Below are positions 6,371 to 14,227 of a stretch of 15,073 nt of DNA, one piece after another. The notes below the pieces were generated by a model, which saw only the letters and a program-made list of their open reading frames with translations, had not been told where the DNA came from and ran no database searches. A program made the position numbers and the translations under genes. Source of the stretch: an uncultured Fusobacterium sp. (GTDB lineage: Bacteria; Fusobacteriota; Fusobacteriia; Fusobacteriales; Fusobacteriaceae); the NCBI GenBank assembly GCA_900542625.1, contig UQOH01000050.1:1-15073 (forward strand), written 5' to 3'. How positions within the stretch are numbered: position 1 is the first letter of the stretch; every line of letters begins with the position of its first letter.

Positions 6371-7708
6371 TCCCTTCTCTTGTAATTTTTCTGCAAATTC
6401 ATGGGCTGCACTGGAAATACTTCCTGCTCCCATAAACAGATAAACATGATCTTCTGTTCTTGTTAAAAGATCCTCTTCAAGTTTATCTTTATCTGTAACA
6501 ATTTTTCCGTTTCTATGATTTATTTTCTTTAATAAGTCCTCAAGTGATACTCCAAATTCATCTTTTTCTCCTGCACTATAAATAGGCATTAAGATAAGTT
6601 CATCTGCATCACCAAAAGTATCTGCAAATTCCTCTAAAAGAAATTTAACTCTGCTGTATCTGTGAGGCTGAAATATTACTGTTATGTGCTTTTTCTCTAT
6701 ACTTCTTGCTCCCTGAAGAGTAGCCTGTATCTCTGTTGGGTGGTGTGCATAATCATCAATAACTTTTATATTTCCATTATCAAAAAGAATATCATATCTT
6801 CTTTTTGCTCCTGTGAACTCCTCTATTTTTTCTTTAACTCTTTTCATATCAAGTCCAAGTTCTCTTGCAAGATAAATTACAGGAAGAGAGTTATATACAT
6901 TATGAGTTCCAGGAATTGAAAGACAGAACTCTCCTGCATATTCACCTTTCACATATACGTCAAATCTTGTTTTATCCCCTGACACTTTTATTTCATCAGC
7001 AAAAATATCTGCACTTCTGTCTAAAAGACTGTATGATACAACATTTTCTTTATACCCTATGATATCTTGGATATTTTTATTGTCCTTACATACGATTATC
7101 TCTCTTTCAGTCTGCTGCATAAACGTATTAAATGATTTCTTTATATTTTCAAGACACCCGTGTTTTTCAAGGTGATCTGCCTCTATATTTGTTATTACTG
7201 AATATTTAGGTCTCATATAAAGAAAAGAGTTATCACTTTCGTCTGCCTCAGCTATAAAATACTCTCCTGCTCCATATTTTGCATTTGATTTTATACATGA
7301 TACTATTCCGCCGACAACAACTGTTGGATCTTTTTCTAAGAAAACTGTTGCAAGCATTGAGCTTGTTGTAGTTTTCCCGTGAGTTCCCGCAACAGCAATT
7401 CCTGTTTTCTGATTAAGAAGTTCTGCCAAAAGCTGTCCTCTTTTCAATACAGGGATTCCCTCTTCTAAAGCTCTTTTATACTCTGGGTTTTCTCTGCTTA
7501 TTGCTGTTGATACTATTAAAGTATCAATATTTTGTATATTTTCTCTTTTATGTTCTGAATAAATTTTTATTCCTTGTTTTCTCATATCTTCTGTAAGATA
7601 ACTGCTGCTTGGATCTGAACCTGCAACATTATAATTAAGCTCTCTCATTATCTTAGCAAGACCACTCATTCCTATCCCGTTTATACCAACAAAAAACACA
7701 TTCTCCAT
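6365..7708 (-). CDS. murC: UDP-N-acetylmuramate--L-alanine ligase
   Basis: This ATP-dependent Mur ligase adds the first residue, L-Ala, to UDP-MurNAc in the cytoplasm. The 447-aa product has the N-terminal Rossmann motif GINGIGMSG (8-16), the ATP loop GTHGKTTT (108-115) and the EADESD segment (154-159). DDYAHHPTEI, diagnostic of MurC, comes in the C-terminal half. The start has a strong GGAGG nine bases upstream, lying inside the last codons of murG. Only 3 nt separate it from the murG stop and 3 nt from murB, so the three genes form a tightly coupled unit. Confidence 0.97.
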   Translation of the reverse strand: MENVFFVGINGIGMSGLAKIMRELNYNVAGSDPSSSYLTEDMRKQGIKIYSEHKRENIQNIDTLIVSTAISRENPEYKRALEEGIPVLKRGQLLAELLNQKTGIAVAGTHGKTTTSSMLATVFLEKDPTVVVGGIVSCIKSNAKYGAGEYFIAEADESDNSFLYMRPKYSVITNIEADHLEKHGCLENIKKSFNTFMQQTEREIIVCKDNKNIQDIIGYKENVVSYSLLDRSADIFADEIKVSGDKTRFDVYVKGEYAGEFCLSIPGTHNVYNSLPVIYLARELGLDMKRVKEKIEEFTGAKRRYDILFDNGNIKVIDDYAHHPTEIQATLQGARSIEKKHITVIFQPHRYSRVKFLLEEFADTFGDADELILMPIYSAGEKDEFGVSLEDLLKKINHRNGKIVTDKDKLEEDLLTRTEDHVYLFMGAGSISSAAHEFAEKLQEKGN

Positions 7709-7717
7709 TAACTAATT
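7706..7717. repeat. Intercistronic 12-mer, copy 2 (murG/murC)
   Basis: The same 12 bases as at 6359-6370 join the murG stop to the murC ATG. On the coding strand this reads AATTAGTTAATG, that is TAG, TTA, ATG after two codon bases. It is preceded by a full GGAGG. Confidence 0.6.
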
Positions 7718-8779
7718 CCTCCAAATATCTAAACTGTTGATTATGCCCTCAGTTGCATTTGCATTTCTCAACGCTTTGATTCTCAATTTCATTTTTTGAA
7801 GTTGATTATCATCTTTTATTAAATCAATAGCAGTCTTTACTGCTTCATCAGCATCACTGTTGTTAAATATAAGTGCTCCCTCTCTCTCTTGAAGAATTAC
7901 AGCATTTTCATACTGCCCGACTTTTACAGAGTTGTAAGGTATTAATACTGACGGCTTTTTAAGTTCAATAAGCTCTGATATAGTAAGAGCTCCTGCTCTG
8001 CATATAACCAGATCTGCTGCTGCCATTATATTTATAAGATTATCAAAATAAGGCTTTATAATATCTTTCATATTTCTTTTTTCTATCTTGCTGAAAATTT
8101 CATCATAATGTGTTTTCCCTGTTGCCCAGTATATTCTTATGTTTTTTTCCTCTTTTAATTTTTCCCATTCATTTAAAACAGCATTGTTGATACTTTTTGC
8201 CCCCAGACTTCCACCTGTTATTACAAGAATTTTCTCTCCCTCTTCAACTTTAAGGCTTTCTCTCTCTTTTCTGCTTTCAATAGAGTAAATCTCCTCTCTC
8301 AAAGGATTTCCTGTTACTTTAAACTTATGCTGATATTTTATAGGAATATCATCATAAGTTTTTTCAAAAGCTAAAAATGTTTTTCTTGCAAATTTATAAT
8401 AAAACTTATTAGTCATACCTAAGTTTACATTCTGCTCCTGAAGATAAAAAGGAGTTCTTGTAAGAAATGCAGCAGTTATCATAGGAAGTGAAATATAATT
8501 TCCAAATCCTATAACAACATCAGGTTTTTCTGCTTTTATTATTTTTATAGACTTTCTTATTGCTCCAAGAAGTTTAAAAAAAGTCTTTATTGATTTTATA
8601 GGATATATTTCAAGTCCCTCATATCTGAATCCCTCTTTAGGAACCATATCTTTTTCCATTCTGGAATCACTTCCAACAAAAAGAATATCCACTTCTCTTT
8701 TTTGTAATCCTCTTGCTACTGAAAGTGCCGGATAAATATGTCCTCCAGTTCCTCCTGTAGTTATTATTGCCCTTTTCAC
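7712..8779 (-). CDS. murG: Lipid II synthase (UDP-GlcNAc glycosyltransferase)
   Basis: This peripheral-membrane GT-B enzyme transfers GlcNAc onto lipid I to form lipid II. The 355-aa product has the glycine-rich TGGTGGH (8-14), GFGNY (91-95), LQEQN (113-117), a second nucleotide loop ITGGSLGAKSIN and CRAGALTISEL in the donor site. Three usually strict positions differ: Gly to Asn at 94 (GGY becomes GNY), His to Gln at 114 (HEQN becomes QEQN) and Gly at 288 where His or Gln precedes the conserved Gln289. The start is GTG, overlapping the murD TGA as GTGA, with GAGGGAG upstream. No alternative family fits, and its place in the cluster supports function. Confidence 0.95.
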   Translation of the reverse strand: MKRAIITTGGTGGHIYPALSVARGLQKREVDILFVGSDSRMEKDMVPKEGFRYEGLEIYPIKSIKTFFKLLGAIRKSIKIIKAEKPDVVIGFGNYISLPMITAAFLTRTPFYLQEQNVNLGMTNKFYYKFARKTFLAFEKTYDDIPIKYQHKFKVTGNPLREEIYSIESRKERESLKVEEGEKILVITGGSLGAKSINNAVLNEWEKLKEEKNIRIYWATGKTHYDEIFSKIEKRNMKDIIKPYFDNLINIMAAADLVICRAGALTISELIELKKPSVLIPYNSVKVGQYENAVILQEREGALIFNNSDADEAVKTAIDLIKDDNQLQKMKLRIKALRNANATEGIINSLDIWRN

Positions 8780-10101
8780 AGTTCTTCTCCCTCTACAAAA
8801 TACTTCTTAACAAGTTCTTTAAATGTTCTTCCTCTTACTACGAAATTAGGAAACTGGTCATAGCTTTCTGTTGTTGGAGATAAAAGAACCACTTCTTTCT
8901 CTTCTCCTGAAAGTTTGTTTCTTAACTCTTTAACTACATTTTCCATAGTCACAAGAGGGAATATTCTTTCGTTTGGATATCCTCCAAGAAGAAGTTCCTC
9001 TCTGAATCTTTCTGACATCTGCCCGATAAGATAAACTGCTTTTATATTTGAGTTTATCTGTTTTACTAAATCCTTAAGAGGAAGTCCTTTATCTTTTCCT
9101 CCGCATATAAGAATTGCATCTTTATATGCATCAATAGCAAAACTTGTTGAGTCAAGATTTGTTCCCTTTGAATCATTTACAAAAAGCACATTTTTCCACT
9201 GCCAGAATCTTTCCATTCTGTGCTCAAGCGATTTTGTATTATATAAAAATTCTCTTATTATCTCTTCATCTACTCCAACCTGCTCTGCTGTTGTAACTAT
9301 AAATAAAGTATTTTCAAGATTGTGTTTTCCTTTTAAAGATAGTTTTGCATTTTCTGCAATTTTTCTTCCTCTGTACACAACATTTTCTCCGTCTGTACAA
9401 CATACAGCTTCATCAATTCCTTTTTCTGTTACAGTTACTCCAAGTTTTGTTCCTGTTATTTTTTCCATTCTCTTTAATGAATCTGCATCATTAAGGTTGT
9501 ATATAAATATATCTTTTTCTGTCTGATTTTTTCCTATATTAAATTTTGCATCAAAATATTCCTCTTTTGAAGGATATCTGTTTAAATGGTCTGGTGAAAG
9601 ATTTACAACCATAGCTATATCAGCTTTAAACTCTTTTAAGTTTTCTAACTGGAACGAACTTAGTTCAAGAACAACATATTCTAAATCATTTCTGTCAAGT
9701 ATAAGCTGACCGAAAGAGTTTCCTATGTTTCCTGCATGTTCGCATTTATAACCTGCTTTTTGTAAAAGCTCTGTTATTTTGCTTGTTACTGTTGTCTTAC
9801 CGTTGCTTCCTGTAACAGCAATTATTTTTGTTTTCATATCGTTTAATTTCATGTATCTGTAAGCAAGTTCTATCTCATCTATTACTTCAACATTCATTTC
9901 AAATGCTTTTTTTACAAGATTATTGTATGGAACTCCCGGACTTTTTATAAATAAATTTACTTTATCTAAAAGCTCTTCAGCTGAATCTGAAGGCATTCCT
10001 GTCTTATCATCAACTAAAATAATTTCATACCCCATTTTCTTCAATATCTCTTTAGCGCCTTTTCCGCTTACTCCATCTCCAAAAACCATTCCAACTTTCA
10101 T
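8776..10101 (-). CDS. murD: UDP-N-acetylmuramoylalanine--D-glutamate ligase
   Basis: This cytoplasmic Mur ligase adds D-Glu to UDP-MurNAc-L-Ala. In the 441-aa product SPGVP (54-58) belongs to the UDP-binding domain, TGSNGKTT (97-104) is the ATP loop and GNIG (124-127) follows. NDSKGTNLDST lies in the central-to-C-terminal part, and SPTTESYDQFPNFVVRG is the family's C-terminal signature. The open frame reaches back to a TTG at 10119. GGGAGG at 10112-10117 lies inside that extension and is 10 nt from the ATG at 10101, so I choose the ATG. It overlaps murG by 4 nt, where many dcw clusters have ftsW. A hairpin separates it from mraY. Confidence 0.96.
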   Translation of the reverse strand: MKVGMVFGDGVSGKGAKEILKKMGYEIILVDDKTGMPSDSAEELLDKVNLFIKSPGVPYNNLVKKAFEMNVEVIDEIELAYRYMKLNDMKTKIIAVTGSNGKTTVTSKITELLQKAGYKCEHAGNIGNSFGQLILDRNDLEYVVLELSSFQLENLKEFKADIAMVVNLSPDHLNRYPSKEEYFDAKFNIGKNQTEKDIFIYNLNDADSLKRMEKITGTKLGVTVTEKGIDEAVCCTDGENVVYRGRKIAENAKLSLKGKHNLENTLFIVTTAEQVGVDEEIIREFLYNTKSLEHRMERFWQWKNVLFVNDSKGTNLDSTSFAIDAYKDAILICGGKDKGLPLKDLVKQINSNIKAVYLIGQMSERFREELLLGGYPNERIFPLVTMENVVKELRNKLSGEEKEVVLLSPTTESYDQFPNFVVRGRTFKELVKKYFVEGEEL

Positions 10102-10111
10102 TTCTAAAAAA

Positions 10112-10117
10112 CCTCCC
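10112..10117 (-). promoter_or_regulatory. Shine-Dalgarno site fixing the murD start
   Basis: GGGAGG is placed 10 nt before the ATG at 10101 and would be coding if the TTG at 10119 were used. The TTG itself has no preceding site, only an AT-rich run. Confidence 0.85.
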
Positions 10118-10141
10118 AAAAAAATTTTATCTAATCAACAA

Positions 10142-10172
10142 GTAAAACCACGGGGTTTATTCCATGGTTTAC
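10142..10172 (-). other. mraY-murD intercistronic hairpin
   Basis: On the minus strand an 11-bp imperfect stem (GTAAACCATGG against CCGTGGTTTTAC, with one bulged U and one G-U pair) begins at the last base before the mraY stop codon and fills the first half of the 67-nt gap to murD. The loop is AATAAACC. A run of seven T residues occurs only about 15-20 nt after the stem, so it is not a standard intrinsic terminator. It may be a processing, mRNA-stability or partial-attenuation element. Confidence 0.55.
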
Positions 10173-11257
10173 AAAATTCCTCTTAATCTTATCATACCCA
10201 GAGCAACTATTCCGAATAGAAGAGATACTATCCAAAATCTTATTGTAACTTTATTTTCCGGTACTTCCATCAGCTCAAAATGATGATGAATAGGTGCCAT
10301 TCTGAATATTCTTTTTTTTCTTATTTTATATGAACCTACCTGTAATATTACTGAAACTGCCTCAAGAACAAAAGTTCCTCCAACAATAGGAAGAAGAAGT
10401 TCCTGTTTCAATAATATTGAGATAACTCCTATTATTCCTCCAAGAGCAAGCGATCCTGTATCACCCATAAAAATCTGTGCAGGATAACAGTTATACCATA
10501 AGAATGCAAGTCCTGCTCCGATTATACTTGATAAAAATACTGCAATCTCTCCTGAACCGGGAATAGAAAACAATGCAAGGTGTGTACTCATCTCTATATG
10601 TCCGCTGAAATAAGCTATTACTCCAAGTATAGAGCAGCTTATTATTACAGGCATAATTGCCAATCCGTCAAGTCCGTCTGTTATGTTAACAGCATTTGAA
10701 CTTCCGTTTACTACAAGCATAATAAATAAAAGCATGAAAAAACTTCCTATGTAAAAAGTTGAATCTGCCATTATTGGATTTGATAAAGAAAAATCTACAG
10801 CTTTAGAACCTGTTAAACCAAATTCTTTTATAAAAACCCAGACTATTATAGAAATTAAGCTTTGTCCAAAAAGTTTTTTCTTCCCAGAAAGCCCGTCTTT
10901 ATTTACTGTAAATTTTTTATAATCGTCTACAAAACCAATTGCACTAAAGCAAAGTGTCGTTATTATTAAAAGTATTGTAAATTTATTATAAAGATTTCCT
11001 GAAATAAGATTTGTAAGCATAGCTCCTATAAGCATCAAAACTCCGCCCATTGTAGGTGTTCCCTTTTTGCTGTAATGAGATGCAGGACCACATTCTCTTA
11101 TCTCTTCTCCAAATTTCTTTCTTTTTAAAAAATTAATAAACGGTCTTCCAATCATCAAAACTAAAAGAAATGATAAAACAAATCCTATAAATGTTCTAAA
11201 ATATATTGATTTTAAAAAACTTAATTGAGGATAGTATAATCCAAGTGCGTATAACAT
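10169..11257 (-). CDS. mraY: Phospho-N-acetylmuramoyl-pentapeptide transferase (lipid I synthase)
   Basis: This integral membrane enzyme transfers phospho-MurNAc-pentapeptide to undecaprenyl phosphate, forming lipid I on the inner face of the cytoplasmic membrane. The 362-aa product has about ten hydrophobic segments. GTPTMGG is at 66-72, the aspartate pair is in DDYKKF (111-116), NAVNITDGLDGLA is at 188-200, GDTGSLALGG at 265-274 and the His cluster APIHHHFEL at 321-329. All these belong to the MraY active site. The ATG follows AAGGAG, which overlaps the murF stop region; the two genes are 14 nt apart. It is followed by the intercistronic hairpin and murD. Confidence 0.97.
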   Translation of the reverse strand: MLYALGLYYPQLSFLKSIYFRTFIGFVLSFLLVLMIGRPFINFLKRKKFGEEIRECGPASHYSKKGTPTMGGVLMLIGAMLTNLISGNLYNKFTILLIITTLCFSAIGFVDDYKKFTVNKDGLSGKKKLFGQSLISIIVWVFIKEFGLTGSKAVDFSLSNPIMADSTFYIGSFFMLLFIMLVVNGSSNAVNITDGLDGLAIMPVIISCSILGVIAYFSGHIEMSTHLALFSIPGSGEIAVFLSSIIGAGLAFLWYNCYPAQIFMGDTGSLALGGIIGVISILLKQELLLPIVGGTFVLEAVSVILQVGSYKIRKKRIFRMAPIHHHFELMEVPENKVTIRFWIVSLLFGIVALGMIRLRGIL

Positions 11258-11271
11258 TTAATCTAATCTCC

Positions 11272-12552
11272 TTATTCCATTATCTCCCAAAGATGATTGA
11301 AATTTGACCCTTTAAGCAGAATTACTCTGTCTGCAAAATCTTTTTTTATAATCTCTTTTATTTCATCTTTTGTTTCTGCTGTTATAAACTTATCTTTATT
11401 TTCTATTTTCTCCAATGCACCTTTCATCAGCGGTCCAAATAAAATAAATTTATCTATATCCAAATCTGCTGCATATTTTAAAACTTCTTCATGATATCTT
11501 TTTTCATTCTCTCCAAGCTCTCCCATATCTGCAAGAACTGCTATTTTAGGAATCCCTTTATATGCATTCTCCAAAGTTTCAAGAGAAAACCTCATTGATA
11601 TAGGACTTGCATTATATGCATCATTTATATATTTAATTCCATTTTTTTCAATTTTTTGAAATCTCATAGGGGTTACAGTGCAGTTTTTCAATCCTTTTTC
11701 AATCTCTTCATAAGAAAGTCCTGCTGTTTTTCCTATTACAACACCTAAAGCTGCATTTATACAGTTATGTTTTCCATTCATATTGAAACTGTATGTTTCT
11801 CTCTCTATTTCAAAAGAAACTCCATCAGAATTTTCTTTATAATTTTTTATTACATAATCATTCTCTTCCTCAAAACCTGCTTTTACTCCTTTGAGAGTTT
11901 TTAAATAAACATCATCTCCAAAAAGAATTAAGTTTTCAGGAGCAACATACTCTTTTATTTCACCCTTTTCAGCAAAAACATTATCTCTGTTTAACAAAAA
12001 TTCTAAGTGAGAATCTCCTATATTTGTCATCACTCCATAATCAGGAGCAGCAATATCACAAAGAACTTTTATTTCACCACGGCTGCTCATTCCCATTTCA
12101 ACAACTGCAAAATCATCTGTTTCTTCTATTTGCAGCAGTGTATAAGGAACGCCTATATGATTATTGTAATTTCCTTCTGTTTTTTTGCATCTATATTTTG
12201 ATGACATCACAGAATAAATTATATCTTTTGTTGTAGTTTTTCCGTTGCTTCCAACTATCCCTATTATTTTTACAGAAACAGCTTTTCTGTATGCGGCAGC
12301 TATTTCCTGCATAGCTGTTATTGTATCCTCAACTACTGCTACTTTCTCATTATCTTTCCATTTTTCGTCATCACAGATAACAAGAGCTGCACCTTTTTTC
12401 AATACATCATCTATATAATTTTTCCCGTTATTTACAGCAAAAAAGATATCGTCTTTTTCAACCTGTCTGCTGTCCATTCTTACTTTATTAACTCTTAAAA
12501 TTTCTGTTTTTAACGGTAATAATTTTGTTATAATTTCAATCAGTTTTTCCAT
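11272..12552 (-). CDS. murF: UDP-N-acetylmuramoyl-tripeptide--D-alanyl-D-alanine ligase
   Basis: This is the last cytoplasmic Mur ligase, attaching D-Ala-D-Ala to the UDP-MurNAc-tripeptide. The 426-aa product shows an N-terminal DSRQVEKDDIFFAV segment (UDP-binding domain), ATP loop GSNGKTTT (101-108), NYNNHIGVP (128-136), EMGMS (152-156) and DAYNASP (311-317). It is a little shorter than the E. coli enzyme, mostly in the N-terminal domain. The ATG has AAAGGA upstream and the expected transcription start is only about 18 nt before it. It heads the dcw block; murE, its usual upstream partner, is not here. If the host is Fusobacterium, whose peptidoglycan can contain meso-lanthionine, this MurF would have to accept that tripeptide (inference). 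Confidence 0.96.
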   Translation of the reverse strand: MEKLIEIITKLLPLKTEILRVNKVRMDSRQVEKDDIFFAVNNGKNYIDDVLKKGAALVICDDEKWKDNEKVAVVEDTITAMQEIAAAYRKAVSVKIIGIVGSNGKTTTKDIIYSVMSSKYRCKKTEGNYNNHIGVPYTLLQIEETDDFAVVEMGMSSRGEIKVLCDIAAPDYGVMTNIGDSHLEFLLNRDNVFAEKGEIKEYVAPENLILFGDDVYLKTLKGVKAGFEEENDYVIKNYKENSDGVSFEIERETYSFNMNGKHNCINAALGVVIGKTAGLSYEEIEKGLKNCTVTPMRFQKIEKNGIKYINDAYNASPISMRFSLETLENAYKGIPKIAVLADMGELGENEKRYHEEVLKYAADLDIDKFILFGPLMKGALEKIENKDKFITAETKDEIKEIIKKDFADRVILLKGSNFNHLWEIME

Positions 12553-12577
12553 TTTTTCGTCCTTTTACATATCTTTT

Positions 12578-12606
12578 ATTTTATCATTTTAAGATATTTC
12601 TAACAA
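12578..12606 (-). promoter_or_regulatory. Promoter of the murF-ftsZ cluster
   Basis: TTGTTA (12601-12606) and TAAAAT (12578-12583) are 17 nt apart, and TGA directly before the -10 box gives an extended -10 element. It lies in the 84-nt gap between gmhB and murF. No terminator is seen after gmhB, so the cluster may also be read from the gmhB promoter. Confidence 0.65.
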
Positions 12607-12636
12607 CTTATTTGTCTGTTTTTTATATTTAATTTT

Positions 12637-13188
12637 TTACTTTTTTAATAAATCTTTTGCAAAGTCATATAATGACGGATAAATTTTAATGTTTTCATCA
12701 TCTGTTTTCTCTACAACCTCAAGTCCTGTCTGGACTATTACTCCTTTTATTCCTGCTCTTATTCCAGCCTCTGCATCAGATAATTTGTCCCCGACTATAT
12801 ATGAATTTTCTACATCTACGTTGAACTCTTTTATTCCTTCCAGCACCATTCCCGGATTTGGTTTTCTGCAGTTACACTCAACCTTATATTTTCCCAATCC
12901 TTTTTCTGCGTGATGAGGACAATAATAAGATTTTTTTATTTCAACCCCATGTTTCTTTAACTCTTCTGCCATATAATTATTCAAATCTTCAAGCTGCTCT
13001 TCTGTATAATATCCTCTTGCTATACCAGATTGATTAGTTACAACAATAAGAATATATCCTAAATCTGTTAAAATTTTCAATCCTTCTATTGCTTTATCTA
13101 AAAATTCAAATTCTTCTTTTTTATAAAGATAACCTTTATCTATGTTTATTGTGCCATCTCTGTCAAGAAAAATTGCTTTGTTTTTCAT
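12637..13188 (-). CDS. gmhB: D-glycero-D-manno-heptose 1,7-bisphosphate 7-phosphatase
   Basis: This HAD-superfamily phosphatase removes the 7-phosphate from heptose bisphosphate on the route to ADP-heptose for lipopolysaccharide. The 183-aa product has motif I DRDGT (9-13; nucleophile Asp9, acid/base Asp11), motif II TNQSG (51-55), a zinc site made by CPH (Cys90, His92) and CNC (Cys105, Cys107), RKPNPGM with Lys109, and the acidic GDKLSD (133-138). The zinc ligands are offset by two from those of E. coli GmhB. A GTG at 13197 is in frame, but it overlaps AGGTG, which serves as ribosome-binding site for the ATG at 13188. The HisB phosphatase domain is related, but no his genes are nearby. Confidence 0.92.
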   Translation of the reverse strand: MKNKAIFLDRDGTINIDKGYLYKKEEFEFLDKAIEGLKILTDLGYILIVVTNQSGIARGYYTEEQLEDLNNYMAEELKKHGVEIKKSYYCPHHAEKGLGKYKVECNCRKPNPGMVLEGIKEFNVDVENSYIVGDKLSDAEAGIRAGIKGVIVQTGLEVVEKTDDENIKIYPSLYDFAKDLLKK

Positions 13189-13194
13189 TTCTCT

Positions 13195-13199
13195 CACCT
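13195..13199 (-). promoter_or_regulatory. Shine-Dalgarno site fixing the gmhB start
   Basis: AGGTG is 6 nt before the ATG at 13188. The GTG at 13195-13197, which would extend the protein by three residues, lies within it and has no site of its own. Confidence 0.7.
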
Positions 13200-13220
13200 G
13201 TTTTAAAAAAATTTACATTC

Positions 13221-13234
13221 ATTATATTTTATCA
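13221..13234 (-). promoter_or_regulatory. Probable -10 region of the gmhB promoter
   Basis: TGATAAAAT (13226-13234) is an extended -10 element identical to that of the murF promoter, and TATAAT (13221-13226) overlaps it. I see no good -35 hexamer at the right distance. A promoter is expected here because a terminator closes the preceding transporter gene. Confidence 0.45.
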
Positions 13235-13274
13235 TAAATATGGAATTATTTCTTATATTTCAATAAAAAAATTT

Positions 13275-13335
13275 AAAAAAATCCCTGTTTTAAAATATTT
13301 CATATTTATAGATACAAAAATATTTTTACAGGGAT
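13275..13335 (-). terminator. Terminator after the EamA transporter gene
   Basis: ATCCCTGT (13281-13288) pairs with ACAGGGAT (13328-13335). A 3x1 internal loop and a further 9-bp AT helix extend the stem. On the minus strand the stem is followed by a run of six T residues (13280 down to 13275) and then a second T run. The plus-strand side is also T-rich, but no plus-strand gene is present. It starts 13 nt after the transporter stop and separates it from gmhB. Confidence 0.88.
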
Positions 13336-13348
13336 ATTTTTATTATAT

Positions 13349-14227
13349 TTAATTTATAAATTTTTTTAATACTCTTTGATTTTCACTTATAAAAGTTGAA
13401 CCAAGAATAAGAACTCCTCCTATTATCTGCAAAATTGACATTGATTCTCCCAAAAATATTGAAGAAATTATCACTGCAAAAATAGGATCTATATAGCTTA
13501 AAACTGCTATTGTCTGTCCTTTCAACTCTTTCAATGATGAAAAATATAAGAAATATGCAAATCCAGTATGAACAATTCCTAAAATTATTAAATATGCTGC
13601 TGAAACATTTGTCATTTTTGAAAAATCAAAACCTGTTGTAAAAATCACATAGGGAATAAGAACAATTGATGCCAGTACAAGCTGTGTAACTGTTGTTTCA
13701 ATTCCTCTAAGATTTTTTATAAATTTATTCATAAGCACAACACTTGCATAAAAAACTGCTGCTGAAAGCCCATAAGCAACTCCAAGGATATGATTATAAT
13801 TTTCTGAGTCTGCACTGCTGTTTCCAACAATACACACCATTCCAAACATAGCTCCGCATATACAGATAATCTTCACAAACGAAAGTTTTTCTTTTAATAC
13901 TATCGGCGACAATAAAGTTACAAATATTGGAGCACAATAATAACTTAAAGTTGCAATAGATACTGTGGTATATTTATATGCCTGAAATAAAAATATCCAG
14001 TTAAGCCCCACTCCTATTCCTGAAAACAATAATATTTTTATATTTTTTCTTATTTCAGAAAATGAAGTTTTCTCTTTTGAAAACATCATGACTGTTATTA
14101 AAAACAAGCTTCCTATAACCCCTCTTAAAACTGCTATCTCTTTAGAAGTTAAATTTATATTTTTTACAAAAATTCCTATTGTTCCAAAAATCAGCATTGC
14201 TGTAATATTTTTTAATTCGCTCTTCAT
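13349..14227 (-). CDS. EamA/DMT-family transporter
   Basis: This 292-aa, very hydrophobic protein belongs to the drug/metabolite transporter superfamily, with ten predicted membrane segments in two five-helix halves. The first half runs from LKNITAMLIFGTIGIFVKN to about residue 135. The second starts near ILGVAYGLSAAVFYASVVLMNKF and ends with FAVIISSIFLGESMSILQIIGG, a typical EamA repeat end (ExxxxxQxxGGxLI-like). Members export or import amino acids, nucleotide precursors, sugars or drugs, and the substrate cannot be deduced here. The ATG follows GGGAGG by 8 nt. The gene has its own promoter with a dyad over the -10 box and its own terminator. It is 74 nt past the acetyltransferase gene. Confidence 0.92.
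   Translation of the reverse strand: MKSELKNITAMLIFGTIGIFVKNINLTSKEIAVLRGVIGSLFLITVMMFSKEKTSFSEIRKNIKILLFSGIGVGLNWIFLFQAYKYTTVSIATLSYYCAPIFVTLLSPIVLKEKLSFVKIICICGAMFGMVCIVGNSSADSENYNHILGVAYGLSAAVFYASVVLMNKFIKNLRGIETTVTQLVLASIVLIPYVIFTTGFDFSKMTNVSAAYLIILGIVHTGFAYFLYFSSLKELKGQTIAVLSYIDPIFAVIISSIFLGESMSILQIIGGVLILGSTFISENQRVLKKFIN

Noticed and set aside
10142..10172. mraY-murD hairpin as an intrinsic terminator
   Set aside because: The stem is not followed directly by a T run; the T tract begins about 15-20 nt later, and essential genes continue downstream.
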